Origin: Perognathus longimembris pacificus
Taxonomy: Eukaryota; Chordata; Mammalia; Rodentia; Heteromyidae
DNA length: 64,000 bases
Reading direction: 5' to 3'
Assembly (NCBI RefSeq): GCF_023159225.1
Contig: NC_063161.1
Span: forward strand, 77,352,267 to 77,416,266
Of the stretch, positions 45,040 to 55,992 are shown piece by piece; the first letter of the stretch is position 1, and each line of letters opens with the position of its first letter. The notes beneath the pieces are model-generated. The model saw only the letters and a list, made by a program, of their open reading frames with translations, ran no database searches and had not been told where the DNA came from. A program made the position numbers and the translations under genes.

Positions 45040-45245
45040 AAAGGTCTGGGTGCAATGGATGCTCCACTAGGCATCCAGAAACAGACTCCTGTAATTCTCA
45101 GTTAAACCATCTGGGAAACCACATACAGGGCACCAGTGGTTAAACACAGCACCTAGCAAAGGGTATGGCTCAGTGGTAAATCAAGTATTTATTAGCCTAT
45201 GCCAGACCCAGGGTTCCAACCCCAGTACCCCAAAAAACAAAACAA
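45040..45245 (+). mobile_element. Degraded composite SINE
   Basis: B1-like traces ('CTCCTGTAATTCTCAGTTAA') then an ID-like half 'AGGGTATGGCTCAGTGGTAA' to 'AGGGTTCCAACCCCAGTACC' and an AAACAAAACAAAC tail. Confidence 0.6.
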
Positions 45246-45360
45246 ACAAAAGAGCACTATGGTTCAAACATAATTCTTGCTTTATGAAGTGTACAGAAAT
45301 GGCATTTACATTTCTCTGATGCTTCTTTGAAGCACAGAATTTAGGGGCTTTAAAAACAAA

Positions 45361-45465
45361 AAAAAGGAAGGACAGAAGGATGGAAGGAGGGAAGGAGGAC
45401 TGATGGACGGGAGGGAGGGAGGGAGGGAAAAAGGGAGGAAGGGAGGGGGAGGGAGGGGGGAGGAT
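45361..45465. repeat. Purine tract with G-quadruplex motif
   Basis: About 105 bases almost entirely A and G. At 45413-45427 four GGG runs are separated by single A bases (GGGAGGGAGGGAGGG), a canonical short-loop quadruplex motif. Further GGG and longer G runs follow to 45461. The minus-strand ORF over it is a P/S low-complexity artefact. Confidence 0.95.
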
Positions 45466-45589
45466 AAAACAACAAAATATCAATATGCGTTTTTAATAGC
45501 TTTTATAGAGTATGCATTATATTAATTCCAAAGAGGAATTCAAATATAACTTTCCTAGATTTAGCTTGTGTCTTAAAGCCTTTGGAAAT

Positions 45590-45725
45590 TAAGGTTACTT
45601 TAAAAGTTGAGAGCCAAGAAACTGGAGGTAGAGCATCAGCCATGGGCACAAAAGCTAAGCAAGAGCGCAAAACCCTGAGTTCCAATCCTAGTACCATTAC
45701 ACACTTACACACACACATGAAAACT
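45590..45725 (+). mobile_element. ID-like tRNA half, degraded
   Basis: 'GAAACTGGAGGTAGAGCATC' and 'GAGTTCCAATCCTAGTACCA' with a (CA)-rich tail at 45700-45717. Confidence 0.55.
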
Positions 45726-46799
45726 ATTCAAGGTCCTACATTCACTACATTTCACAAATACAAATATCAACTAAGGCACTAACAAGTACTTTTTTTCTAA
45801 ATGCCATCAATTTTTGTAACTGCCAATGTTAAAGATATTCATTAAAGTTTGTAAGTAGCTATCCAGAATTAAGTTAAGCACTTTACCAATGGTTTAAAAA
45901 GAGAAGATATAATCTAGTCGTTGGCTATTGAATTTTCCCATGCCATTTACTTAACACCATGTACATATCCACCCTCTATACACATTTAAAAAAGAAAAAA
46001 ATTACAATTACAGAAAGGAGACAAAGCAAATGGAACTGCCTTAAGAAAAGAAACTAAATTGAAATAATGGAAAAATAATGAAAACTGGAGGAACTAATGA
46101 AACAATGGGCTGTAATCATCAGAGAAACACATATGCACCCACACTCCACACACCCTTTTGTGTTTTTCCCTTCAGACAGACTCTGGTCTGCACTTCAGCA
46201 AACAACTTGCTCCTGCATCCAAGGGATGAACTCTCTCAACCTGGTGCCTACTCTGATTTAGATTCTCTCTCTTTCACAACACAACCCATTTACAAGCAGA
46301 GATGAATGTCTGAAATTTTTGCAAGTTTCTCAGAACTTTAATAAGCATTAGGAGGATAGAATGAGTTCCTCAAGATTATCAAGTCATATAATTTGAAAAT
46401 TATTTCTACTTTTCCTCAGAAAGGGAAATGAAGCCCACTGAGGCAATAAAAGATGCTCTGTTTTTACAAACACAGACACAGAAACAATCTGCTTGACTAG
46501 TTTGAGCTCAAAATTTTCCTCAATGTGGGCCCAAAGAGTCACAACAATGAGCTACTAAGACAATCAACAGGTGTCTAAATAAACTAAAAGGTGGGGGGGG
46601 GGGTCACTATTGTGGATATCTTCAGTAAAACCATCTACCTGTACAAGCACCAATGACTCTTGCATGTAAGACTTGCCAGTTAGAAGGCTTCAAACTGAAG
46701 GACTGAAGTTCAAAGCCAAATAGGGCAGACAAGAAACCTAAGTCCACAGTTCAGAATATTTTTCATGTAAACCCAGAGTTTTATTGTTGCTGCTGTCCA
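45726..46799. other. Unassigned stretch
   Basis: About 1 kb without recognised family. A G run of 12 bases lies at 46592-46603, and a faint B1-like trace at 46660-46740. Confidence 0.4.
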
Positions 46800-47160
46800 A
46801 TATGACCATCTTTTTCATTCAACTGAATGATCTAGTCTATTTACATTTATTTTAATTTCTGACACTTGAATTTCTCATTACCAGGTTTTATGGCGGGTTT
46901 TTGTTTTTCCTGACTCCTTCAATATTACTTCTCTTCAAGGCAAATATGTAGTAGTATAAAGTCTATTTCTAATTTTTCCTTTCATGTTCTTTTTGAGTGA
47001 TGGCAGTAAATTATTAGGAAAATATCCATTTTTATTCTTATTTTTGTATGAATGAGTGTAATTTTCAAATTAATACATTCTCAATTTTTTAGCTGATAGC
47101 AAAACCTAGAACATAAAATCTCTTTGAAATTTTGACAAAACTGCCATCTGGTCTTGATTA
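46800..47160 (-). mobile_element. L1M ORF2 relic, antisense
   Basis: 'TCTAGTCTATTTACATTTAT' and 'GGTTTTATGGCGGGTTTTTG' fit antisense L1M. Strongly diverged after about 46970. Confidence 0.5.
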
Positions 47161-47164
47161 ACCC

Positions 47165-47445
47165 ATCTACTCAGGCACTGGTGGCTCACACTTATAATCC
47201 TAGCTACTCAGGAAGCTGAGATCAAAGAATTTTGTTCAAATCCAGACTGTCTTGAAGACAGAAAGGTCCTAGAGACTCCATCTCCAAAACCACAGCAAAA
47301 ACTCTGGGCTAGATTGGTAGTGTAGTTCAAATGGTAGAGTGCCTCCCATGAGCAAGCCAGCCCCAAGTGACAGTGCAAGGCCCTGAGTTCAAATAGTAGC
47401 ATCAGAGCACATACGTGCGCGCACACACACACAAACACACACAGC
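47165..47445 (+). mobile_element. B1-like/ID composite SINE with CA/CG tail
   Basis: 'CACTGGTGGCTCACACTTAT', 'AATCCTAGCTACTCAGGAAG', the tRNA-like half 'GTAGTTCAAATGGTAGAGTG' to 'GAGTTCAAATAGTAGCATCA', and a tail 'ACGTGCGCGCACACACACAC' at about 47414-47433. Confidence 0.8.
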
Positions 47446-48182
47446 CAATTTGGAGGTACAAAGATAACCACTAAAATCAACAGCAAGAGATTCTCAGAAC
47501 AACTAAGCTTTAACAGTTACTAACCTGTTTCTAAGGTTGTTTCATGCTTCTACTTTCAACACTTGTGATAATCTAACCTTGACTGGTATTTATGTATCAG
47601 ATAGTACTGATCCTGTGCTAACCAGATATTAACTAAAATGTCATAATTCTGGTTTAAAACTTGGCCCAAAATAAACACTAGTTGAAGCCAAATTTCTCAG
47701 AAATAGTGTCTTCTAGTTATAGTGTAGGGGGAAGGGTGACTGATAAGACAATCTTACTAATCTTTTAAGTTTTAGGAAAAAAAAAACATTGTACTGCATG
47801 ATCAATGAGAAATGAACAAATATGTACAAAATGTAGTAAGTAATGTAAAATGACCAATGACTTTGTAAGTAAAAGCTGAGCCATCACGAGGAAACAATTA
47901 CCTGAAATGCCTCATAGATTAGCAGTCTAGAACAAGAAAATAAATATCAAAAAGACTGAAGACTAAATTATTCTGGTCAACATCAGCCACAATATACAAA
48001 CTGTAGTGGTGAACCAGTAATCATTAGACAAATGTGCAATAAATGTGAAACAGAGAAGTGATTTTCTGGTTTCAGAAGTCCACATTGCACACATTTCCAC
48101 TATGGGAACTTGCCAGCCAGTTGATGGCCTGCCCAATAGATAATGATTCCACAGGCATGGATACTGCTTAATTTTTATTTCT
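47446..48182. other. Unassigned stretch
   Basis: No family recognised. The 133-codon minus ORF at 47963-48364 starts inside the next SINE and is an artefact. Confidence 0.45.
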
Positions 48183-48196
48183 CCAAGTTCATTTTT

Positions 48197-48397
48197 TTTT
48201 TTTTTGCCAGTACTGGGACTTGGACTCAGGGCCTGAGCACTGTCCCTGGCTTCTTTTTGCTCAAGGCTGGCACTCTGCCACTTGAGCCGCAGCGCCACTT
48301 CTGGCCATTTTCTGTATATGTGGTGCTGGGGAATCGAACCCAGGGCTTCATGTATACGAGGCAAGCGCTGTTGCTACTAGGCCATATCCCCAGCCCC
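48197..48397 (-). mobile_element. IDL-Geo SINE, antisense
   Basis: Full dimer with T tail. The TSD 'CCAAGTTCATTTTT' is at 48183-48196 and 48398-48411. Confidence 0.95.
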
Positions 48398-48496
48398 CCA
48401 AGTTCATTTTTAAGTGACAATAATTTCTTTTGTGATATGTGCATCCAATTAGCGTGTCTTGCTGGATGTATATTTCTTCTTAGATCCACTACATAT

Positions 48497-48540
48497 GATG
48501 GTCCTGAGTTCAAATCTCAGTACCAAAAATGAAGAAAATA
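48497..48540 (+). mobile_element. tRNA-like SINE 3' fragment
   Basis: Only the box B side remains: 'CCTGAGTTCAAATCTCAGTA' and 'CCAAAAATGAAG'. Confidence 0.45.
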
Positions 48541-48754
48541 ACAAAACGAAAGTTCATTTTGAAAAACTACTGCCTACCAGACAAAACGTAAAAAGGGGCA
48601 AGCAAGCTGTTACTCTACAGTGACATATGCCAAAACTGGGAGGGAGTACAGAGCCTATTGAGAGGAAAAGTGAGATTATCTAAGTATATCAAAGGAGTGG
48701 TTTATCATACCTGCAGCTGTAAAGTGGAGCTCTGCAGATGAATTGTATGTAATT

Positions 48755-48835
48755 AACAAGAGCACATTGCTGTCCCATTTGCTGTTTGCCACCATGTTCC
48801 AGGCACTCTACATGGCACTTTATATCTTTTAATCT
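48755..48835 (-). mobile_element. MIR relic, antisense
   Basis: 'CCATGTTCCAGGCACTCTAC' and 'CACTTTATATCTTTTAATCT' match the complement of the MIR 3' half. Confidence 0.6.
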
Positions 48836-48881
48836 ATTTGATCTGCTAAAAAAAAAAAACTGTTAACAATGAATATAAAAA

Positions 48882-49045
48882 TGCCTCACATTTATCGAGC
48901 ATTCACATACCTTCGTAACAACTTCAAGTTAGGTACTAGTATTATTCCAGTTTACAAGGGAAGAAAGTTGAGTCAAAAAGGTTGAATTGCCTAAGCCCAT
49001 ACCACTGTCTGTTAGTAAGGACTAGAAGTGAACCCAAGCAGTACA
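48882..49045 (-). mobile_element. MIR, antisense, fairly complete
   Basis: 'CACATTTATCGAGCATTCAC', 'AGGTACTAGTATTATTCCAG', 'TTTACAAGGGAAGAAAGTTG' and 'GTGAACCCAAGCAGTACATT' follow the MIR complement from 3' end to core. Confidence 0.75.
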
Positions 49046-49611
49046 TTTGAGTAATACATGAAACCATAAAAGGCCATGGCCAGTGTGCTATCAAAACTAT
49101 AAATATATAGGTGTAAACATCATCCCACTTTAGAGACACGAGGTGCCCTACCAAGTATCTTGGGATCCAAATGCCTCTTGCCTTTACCATACTACACCTT
49201 GCCTATTTACAGGTTACACACAATTTTATCAAGCAGAGTCTAAAAACATTTTTTAAACCAAAGCAAATTTCAAAAAATTTGTTAGCCTCCATGCAGAATT
49301 GCAGCTCAGTTGGTGAGAAGCCCTTCATTGGGAATTACTACTGTTGGTGGGCTTAAGTCACTGTCATCAGCCATTTCCCCACTACCTCCTACAAAGCAAG
49401 GATGCCCCCTCCCCAAGTAAATGTGTGAATGGGCTTAATTTAAGTGATATAGTGAGATTTTGAGACTGGTTGTAAAGTGTCTATTGTAGAAGTTGAGTGG
49501 TGGTGTGAGGAAAATCAATCAAGAGTCTGCAATACAGCACTAAGCTCTATGCATTCTGGGTAATGGAGATCTCCGTGGAACTATATACTTGGACACAAAT
49601 GTCTCCAAAAT
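49046..49611. other. Unassigned stretch
   Basis: No family recognised. Confidence 0.45.
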
Positions 49612-49626
49612 AATATTCCATCTCTT

Positions 49627-49834
49627 TTTTTTTTTTTTTTTTGGCCAGTCCTGGGCCTTGAACTCAGGGCCTGAGCACTGTCCCTGGCTTCCTTTTGCTC
49701 AAGGCTAGCACTCTGCCACTTGAGCCACAGCGCCACTTCTGGCCGTTTTCTGTATATGTGGTGCTGGGGAATCGAACCCAGTGCCTCATGTATACCAGGC
49801 AAACTCTCTTGCCACTAGGTCATATCCCCAGCCC
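49627..49834 (-). mobile_element. IDL-Geo SINE, antisense
   Basis: Full dimer with T tail and a perfect 15-base TSD, 'AATATTCCATCTCTT', at 49612-49626 and 49835-49849. Confidence 0.95.
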
Positions 49835-49849
49835 AATATTCCATCTCTT

Positions 49850-51486
49850 AAACATTGCATGTATTTAAGTATTTATAAAGCAGAATTCCTAAATTCAAGA
49901 TCAACCTCCATTTGTTTTCAGGGGGTCACTTCTAAGACAAAGAAATAGAAAAAAAGACAGTAATATTTGTAACTGGCTACATAAGCCACATTCTAAAGCA
50001 TAAGTTATTCCCCAGGAATTAAAAGAAGTACTTAAGTATTAACTCTTTCAGGCCACTGGGGTACCATTCAGTGACCTCAATTCTTCATTTACTAAAATCT
50101 TCTCAAGAAGTTTAGAAGTACATAACTTCTTCTGAGAGCACAGGGAAGGAAAAAAAAAACAAACTTGTGAAGCCATTTAGGAATCAAAACTAAATTCAGA
50201 ACAAAATTTAAAAACACAACTACAAGGAAATACCCTTCTAGTAGATTTGCCTCTGGCCCTAAGGAGTCCGGCAAAAAAAAAAAAGAAGTAACAAGAGTCT
50301 GAAAATACCTAGGCCTTGGGACTAGAAGAGCACCACTGGACAGAGCATGTGGGCCCAGTGGCTTGGGACACACCTGGCCCTGGCCAGGAAAGTTGTTTTG
50401 CTCCTGCTTCACCAGGTACCTTTGACAGTGTGAGAGAAAACAGTACCCTAAGAATCCCCATATCTCCACCTGGCAAACCCTCCTGCTGTCTCCTTTCTTG
50501 GTAGTTACCACTTCTCTATTGTCCTGTGTGTTTAGAGTATAGGGCCTCCTTTCTCACTGTCTCAGAGTGGCTGACAGCACATCAGTCCTCAAAGGTCTCC
50601 AGCAATCTAAATCTCCCTGTACACACTCCAGACAATATAAAAGCCCCAAATGCAAAATGATTATGCTCTTTAACCTATAAACTACTGCTCCATGGAGATT
50701 TACGTTAAATGCTTTTCCTAGCTGCTGTTAGGAATACAAAACAAAAACTGTTTCTAGTTTTTCCAAGTGGAAAGGAACTCTTGAAGGAAGCGGCACCTAA
50801 ATAGAGTCTGTGAAGACAAGGATAACATCTGGATTCCTGACACAGCAAAGCAAGTGGAGGGAACAGCATAGGCAGACATCCCAAAGTCAAAAGGACACCA
50901 AGTCCCTCAGGGAGCAACACTAACTGCACATGTGTATATGTGAAACAAAACTCAAGTTTCGTCATTAGAGAAGGAATAAGTCAGTCTCAATACATGTGTC
51001 TCACTGGCCTTCTTTTCCTTCCTCATTCTAACATTCTTATCCATGGTCTCCTTTAGCATTTCTCCATACTTTGTTTCTGTCTCTCCTGGGTGTGGCTTAA
51101 TTCTATTCCAGAATTCACCTTTCTCTAAAAATCTGTTTCACTAATATTAAGTTTTGTGTGAATTTTTACTCTTCTGTTCCTACTGAAAGACATCAAGCAC
51201 AGCCAAGAAATCCCACTGCTCAGACCTCATGTTCTGTCTGCCTCACAGAAAGTCTGGCCTTCCACTCACCTCTTATCTGCCAGAAATCTAGGCCGCTGAC
51301 ATCTTTAGACACCTATGGAGTATTCTGAGTTTGAGTTTCATTTAAAAGAAAACATTTTAGAAGTACAACTTCTAGAATAGTAGGGTTTGAGGACAGGAGC
51401 AATGCTTAGGTCCTTACAGTGTGAGTCTGGCCCCACATTACAGAATATAATTGTAAATAACCGAAGACTACTTATAAGACCTTCCC
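49850..51486. other. Unassigned stretch
   Basis: About 1.6 kb with no recognised repeat. It includes the longest ORF of the window, 139 codons on the minus strand at 50092-50511. That product has hydrophobic patches but no recognisable domain and is partly encoded by A/T runs, so I do not call a gene. Confidence 0.45.
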
Positions 51487-51606
51487 AGGACCAAGGGATG
51501 TGGCTTAGGAGTAGAGTACCAGCCTAGCGTGTAAGAAGACTTGAGTTTCAACCCTAGCACCAGAAAGGGGGAGGAAGGGGGGACAGACAGACAGACAGAC
51601 ACAAAG
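51487..51606 (+). mobile_element. ID-like tRNA monomer with (CAGA)n tail
   Basis: 'AGGGATGTGGCTTAGGAGTA' to 'GAGTTTCAACCCTAGCACCA'. The tail has turned into a purine-rich run and then (CAGA)n at 51583-51602. Confidence 0.7.
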
Positions 51607-51774
51607 ACAGAGAAATCATCTTCCCAAGGCAGCATTTTATCCTCAAAAGGTGACTATTGTTTCCATCACTATGAAAGTAGAAAAACTTCAACAAATTTTT
51701 TAAAACAGTAACATTTAAAATGCTAGTGACTGCCTTTCAAAAGTTAAACTTGGAAAGAAAAAAGTTAGCTGGGA

Positions 51775-51985
51775 CCAACCATTATAATTTCAAATCCAAG
51801 CTCCCCAATTTCAAAGCCATGTGACAAACCACTTACCTTCTCTATGCCCCAACCTTTTCATTCTTGTCTGACAAGGGCAGAAACAACAAGGGCAGAAACA
51901 GCACCAACCCTCAACTTCTGGCTGTGTTAATTGAACATCATGAATGTACAGCATATGGCATAAGGGTTTAATAAATGTTAGTTCG
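51775..51985 (+). mobile_element. MIR, sense, with internal tandem duplication
   Basis: 'AAAGCCATGTGACAAACCAC', 'CTTACCTTCTCTATGCCCCA', 'ACCTTTTCATTCTTGTCTGA' and 'GGTTTAATAAATGTTAGTTC' follow the MIR order. A perfect 15-base tandem unit, ACAAGGGCAGAAACA, lies at 51871-51885 and 51886-51900. Confidence 0.75.
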
Positions 51986-52405
51986 GATCATTGTCTCACT
52001 GCTAAAGTACCAGAGTTTAGTACATTTGGAGAACCTTAGTTTCCTATGACAAGATTGTAGATGTAAATGGTAGGAAAAAGAGAGAATAAGATGAAGCCAG
52101 AAGAAAGTAGAAGCCAAATGAGCAACCTCTGAGTTCTGGTAACCCAGATGACATTCAACAGTGTACTGAAAAGTCTCCATGCACCACCAGTAGCCTCAGA
52201 GCTAAAACTGTGGGCAATATGGCAGGACTCACCTTCCCATTAATGTCACAGGCAGCCCACAGCCAACTCTATCCTGCATGTCCAAGAGTTTGATCTTAGT
52301 TCTGAAGACAAGTGACTCCAGAAAAAATTTTAAACAGAAGAATATAGGTACTCAGAGTGGCAATCTTAAAAACTGAGATTCTATCTCTTTAAAAAATTAG
52401 ATTCC
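51986..52405. other. Unassigned stretch
   Basis: No family recognised. Confidence 0.45.
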
Positions 52406-52612
52406 GGGACTGGGAATATGGCCTAGTGGCAAGAGTGCTTGACTTGTATACATGAAACTCTGGGTTCGATTCCCCAGCACCACATATATAGAAAACAGCC
52501 AGAAGTGGCGCGGTGGCTCAAGTGGCTGAGTGCTAGCCTTGAGCAAAGAAGCCAGGAACAGTGCTCAGGCCCTGAGTCCAAGGCCCAGGACTGGCAAAAA
52601 ATATATATATAT
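52406..52612 (+). mobile_element. IDL-Geo SINE
   Basis: Full dimer; the tail is six A followed by (AT)n. A loose TSD candidate is 'AAATTAGATTCC' before and 'AAATTAAATCCC' after. Confidence 0.9.
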
Positions 52613-53191
52613 TTAAATTAAATCCCAAGCCTGTCTAAAAAACACCAGAAATATCAAGCAATGAGCTTGTTCTAAGAATTATTCCAATTATTATATCTAA
52701 AAGAGAGTAAGAGAAAACAAGAGCTGGAAAACTATAGTACATGATGTAGTTCTAACAACCTATGAATAGTAGACCACTGATGTCATAGCAGCCCATGGTT
52801 TGTGACCCACACAGCACAATTTTCATCCTCACATACCAAATGTTACTGCCAGAAGATATTTAATATGAAATTCTCTAATTTCATGGTACAAGGTCACTTA
52901 CTACTGGGGAGAAAGTATGATTAGAAAACTTTGAAATAGGAAAGGCATAGTTGGGCCAAACATTTAATGCTGAAGAATTTCAAGAAAGTGGTGGACCCAG
53001 TCTGAAATTTGAGTTTCTATAAACATATCTCAGACAATGATAAGGGAGGCTACCAAACTCCTTTCTCCAAATCAAGAATAATTTTCTGAAAAAAACAAAA
53101 AATCATGTTATTAAGGGTGTTTGACATTTTAAATACTGGATTGCATATCATGTATATTGTAAAAAAAAAAAAAAGTGGCTTACTTAAGTGT
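52613..53191. other. Unassigned stretch
   Basis: No family recognised. Confidence 0.45.
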
Positions 53192-53430
53192 TGGGGCTCG
53201 GTGGTTTGTGTCTGTAATCCTAGCTACTTGAGAGGCAAAGATCTGGAGGCTTACAGTTGTAGGCTTACAGTTGTAGGCAAGTCCTGCTAAAAAAGTTCTT
53301 GAGACTCCACTTAAATTAATAAAAGGTGGGAGGGGCGGCCTGCACCTGTCATCCCAACTGCAGGAAAAGGTTAAGTAGGAAATCCAAGTTCATGCTAGCT
53401 CTAGGCATAAATATGAAACCCTATTCAAAA
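53192..53430 (+). mobile_element. Two B1-like SINE halves in tandem
   Basis: The first half has 'GGTTTGTGTCTGTAATCCTA' and 'GCTACTTGAGAGGCAAAGAT'; the second begins 'GGCGGCCTGCACCTGTCATC'. The first contains a perfect 14-base tandem repeat, GGCTTACAGTTGTA, at 53248-53261 and 53262-53275. Confidence 0.65.
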
Positions 53431-53504
53431 AAACAGGGAAAATGGGAGGAGGGCATAGAATGAGTGGAAAGTGGGTAAAAAAAAATAATACAGTAGAGGG
53501 GCCC

Positions 53505-53640
53505 AACATTTGCAATGGACATTGATGGAAGTGAACTAAGCAACTCAAGGGCGGTTGGCAGGGGGAGGTGGGGGAGAAATGAGAGAAAAAGAGGGAACAA
53601 GCAAAATGATACTAAGCAAAAGGAAAGAAATGTACAAATC
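53505..53640 (+). mobile_element. Possible L1 3'-UTR end
   Basis: 'GAACTAAGCAACTCAAGGGC', then a G-rich tract (53550-53575) and 'GAGAAATGAGAGAAAAAGAG' recall the L1 ends elsewhere in the window. The diagnostic terminal motif is missing. Confidence 0.35.
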
Positions 53641-53804
53641 GCCCAATCCAGAAGGAAGGAATTGTTTTATTGTTAATGTTCGTAGAGTTCATAAGCCTTG
53701 GAGACTGGAATGGCAATGTCCATCATTGGGAAGGGAAAACTGTACTGTGAAATTTATGTAGTTACTTAAATCTCAGTAAAGGGGGTAAACAATAGAAGCA
53801 GAAA

Positions 53805-53898
53805 GAGCTGAAAGGATTGCTCAAATGGTAAAAAGCACTTGCCTTATAAGCCCAAGGTCTTGAGTTCAAACCAGAGCACTATTAAAACAAACAAACCC
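53805..53898 (+). mobile_element. ID-like tRNA monomer
   Basis: 'AGGATTGCTCAAATGGTAAA' to 'TTGAGTTCAAACCAGAGCAC' and an AAACAAACAAAC tail. Confidence 0.65.
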
Positions 53899-54902
53899 AC
53901 ACACCTTCAAGTGTTTTACAGCATTAATTACTATGAGTTTCATGTATTTTTTTTTCCTCACAAAAATCTAGCCTCTGGAAAAAAATGACAACTACTTCAG
54001 TTTATTTATTTGGCATGTTTATAATAAATTAGAAAGTTGGCACCATCTTTTTTTTATCTCATTTGTTTCTTAGCATACGTTATGTCCCACATCTTACTTT
54101 AGTCAATGTGTTCTTTTGAAGTTAAGATATTTAAACTGGAAATACTTCATCTCAAACAAGTCAGCTCCTACAAAAACTAGAGTAGACTAGATCAGCAGAA
54201 GCATGTGCACTGTACAATTCATCAATCAAAATAAAATCCTCCAGTTCTAAACCACAGTTCCTACTAACATTCTTTCCACATACTACAGTGAGGTGGTAAA
54301 CAATGCCCATTCCACAGAGCCCCAAGATTTTTCATGCAGACTTCAAAGTTTCCCATATGTACACAGATTTTAAAAATACATTTTTAATCTGTAACAAAGT
54401 ATATCAGTCAAAATCAGACAAGCACTATTTCAAGCTATTACAGAGCACTGCCTCTGAGCACCACCTTGCTTGCCCAGTTCATTTCTGCCCTACACGGGCC
54501 TTCAATAAAGCAGCTCCTCGTATCACAAAGGTTTGGCTTGCAGTGATCACGCCAATATCTAGAAAGACTGACCATGTATCATTTTCTCAGTTTGGAATGG
54601 TTGAATTTTTATCTTTACACTGACAGAACTAGACTAGCAAGCTCACTTGTGCAACACATATATGCTAAGTCAAATTTATACACCAGACAGAGCCCAGACC
54701 CATCTGACCAAAATGTGTTTCCATCATGCCATTATATTCAGTCCAGCCACAATGAACAAGGACAGAATATCCGTCTAGTCTCAGACCATGATGTAGTTCT
54801 AGTGTTTGCTGAAAATTTGTGGGTCTTTACTATTTACAATAACAAGAGCAGCTATCATATTTTTATTCAGCTTGGAAATAAAAAGTTCCTACAATTCCTC
54901 TT
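53899..54902. other. Unassigned stretch
   Basis: Two overlapping plus-strand ORFs of 106 and 110 codons (54303-54623, 54574-54906) lie here in different frames. No domain is recognised. Confidence 0.45.
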
Positions 54903-55140
54903 TTAAGCTCCTACAGTAATGTAACTAAAGCACATCTTAAAATACAAAACAAACTTCTGAAAGCTACTACTAAAGTAAATAAGAATTCTCTTAAGATGCC
55001 ATACTACTAAAATATAAAAGCAATTGCTCCTGAGCTTTAGACAGAGGTTCCGTTTTGTGAAATGAGTTCTAGAAATTGTGAATGCACTTAACACTACTGA
55101 ACTGTATACTTGTGTATTTTATAATTAAAGCATTTTAATG
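54903..55140 (+). mobile_element. L1M 3'-UTR fragment, sense
   Basis: 'TTGTGAATGCACTTAACACT' and 'ACTGAACTGTATACTTGTGT' match the L1M terminal pattern; the upstream part is poorer. Confidence 0.5.
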
Positions 55141-55639
55141 GCTACGTTGGGGATTGTGTTGTTTTGTATTTTTACTTTGTGAAAGCATTGACTTCTATAT
55201 ATTTTTCTCTGCATGTGGTTTTCACTGTGCCTTGGCAGGAAGCATTCTTTTTATTGCTTTGTTTGATCTAATTTTTTTTTATAAAAAGGTACCTTTATTT
55301 CTAGTTTATATGTTTCACAAATAAGTGATTTAGTAGTGTCTACATATCTTCCTGTTACATCCTCTTCATAAATGATACTCTATCAATAATGTTCTCTGTA
55401 ATAATATTTCAGGCTTTAAACTAGAATTTCCACTAATCTAATATGTTGTCATTCCTGTTTTCTTTGTGTTTGTGTACATGGTATCTTTTTACTAATCTCT
55501 TTTATTTTCATCTTAACAATTGAAGTGTGACTTGTAAATCAGCCGTACTTTTTAAAGCAACTGCCAGTCTTCTAATAATACAATCCAATCCATTCATACT
55601 TTTTCGGTTAAAGTTTTTGTTACAAGACAGTTGTAAATA
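55141..55639. other. T-rich unassigned stretch
   Basis: Probably antisense L1-derived from its T-rich composition, but no firm block was recognised. Confidence 0.35.
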
Positions 55640-55827
55640 CGCATGCAGTTAGAAGAAATATTTCAAAGAGTTTCCACTTACCCTTGGCCAAATTTCCCAG
55701 ATGGCATCACACTGAATAGCTATCATGCAATACCTCTTTGCAGGTTATTGGCATCAGCCATCAAGGCATAGAACATGTCAGTCACCGCAAGCATCCCCAT
55801 AGACCCCTTTCAGAAGTCACATACTAT
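55640..55827 (-). mobile_element. L1M antisense relic, segment 1 (3' UTR end)
   Basis: 'GGCCAAATTTCCCAGATGGC', 'ATCACACTGAATAGCTATCA' and 'CCATAGACCCCTTTCAGAAG' follow the complement of an L1M 3' UTR. It continues after the insertion at 55828. Confidence 0.65.
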
Positions 55828-55992
55828 AATGAAAATGAATTATAAAACGTGTGGGTGGGGATGGGAGGGGAAAACTGGGAGCGAGCAAGGGAAGGGGTGA
55901 CATTGTCCAAAAAGAAATGTATTCATTATCTGATTTATGTAACTAACTCCTCTGTATATCACGTTTATAATAATAAAAAATTAAAGATTAAA
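55828..55992 (+). mobile_element. L1 3'-UTR end, type A, nested
   Basis: Sense L1 end: a G-rich stretch at 55850-55905, 'ATTGTCCAAAAAGAAATGTA', 'TCTGATTTATGTAACTAACT', 'CCTCTGTATATCACG' and an AATAATAAAAAATT tail. It closely resembles 541-680 and splits the antisense L1M. A short TSD candidate is 'GAAGTCACA' before and 'AAAGTCACA' after. Confidence 0.8.

Noticed and set aside
48143..48532. Pairs of 95-133 codon ORFs on both strands
   Set aside because: They are translations of the IDL-Geo SINE and its flanks. The same peptides (for example MPRIHEALGSIPQHHIYRK) recur at every SINE in the window.
50092..50511. Longest ORF of the window, 139 codons, minus strand
   Set aside because: No recognisable domain, start context or neighbouring exon signals; partly made of A/T runs. 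Length is compatible with chance in 64 kb read in six frames.
54303..54906. Two overlapping ORFs of 106 and 110 codons
   Set aside because: Different frames, no domain, no recognised protein. Could be an unknown retrocopy, but there is no supporting evidence.
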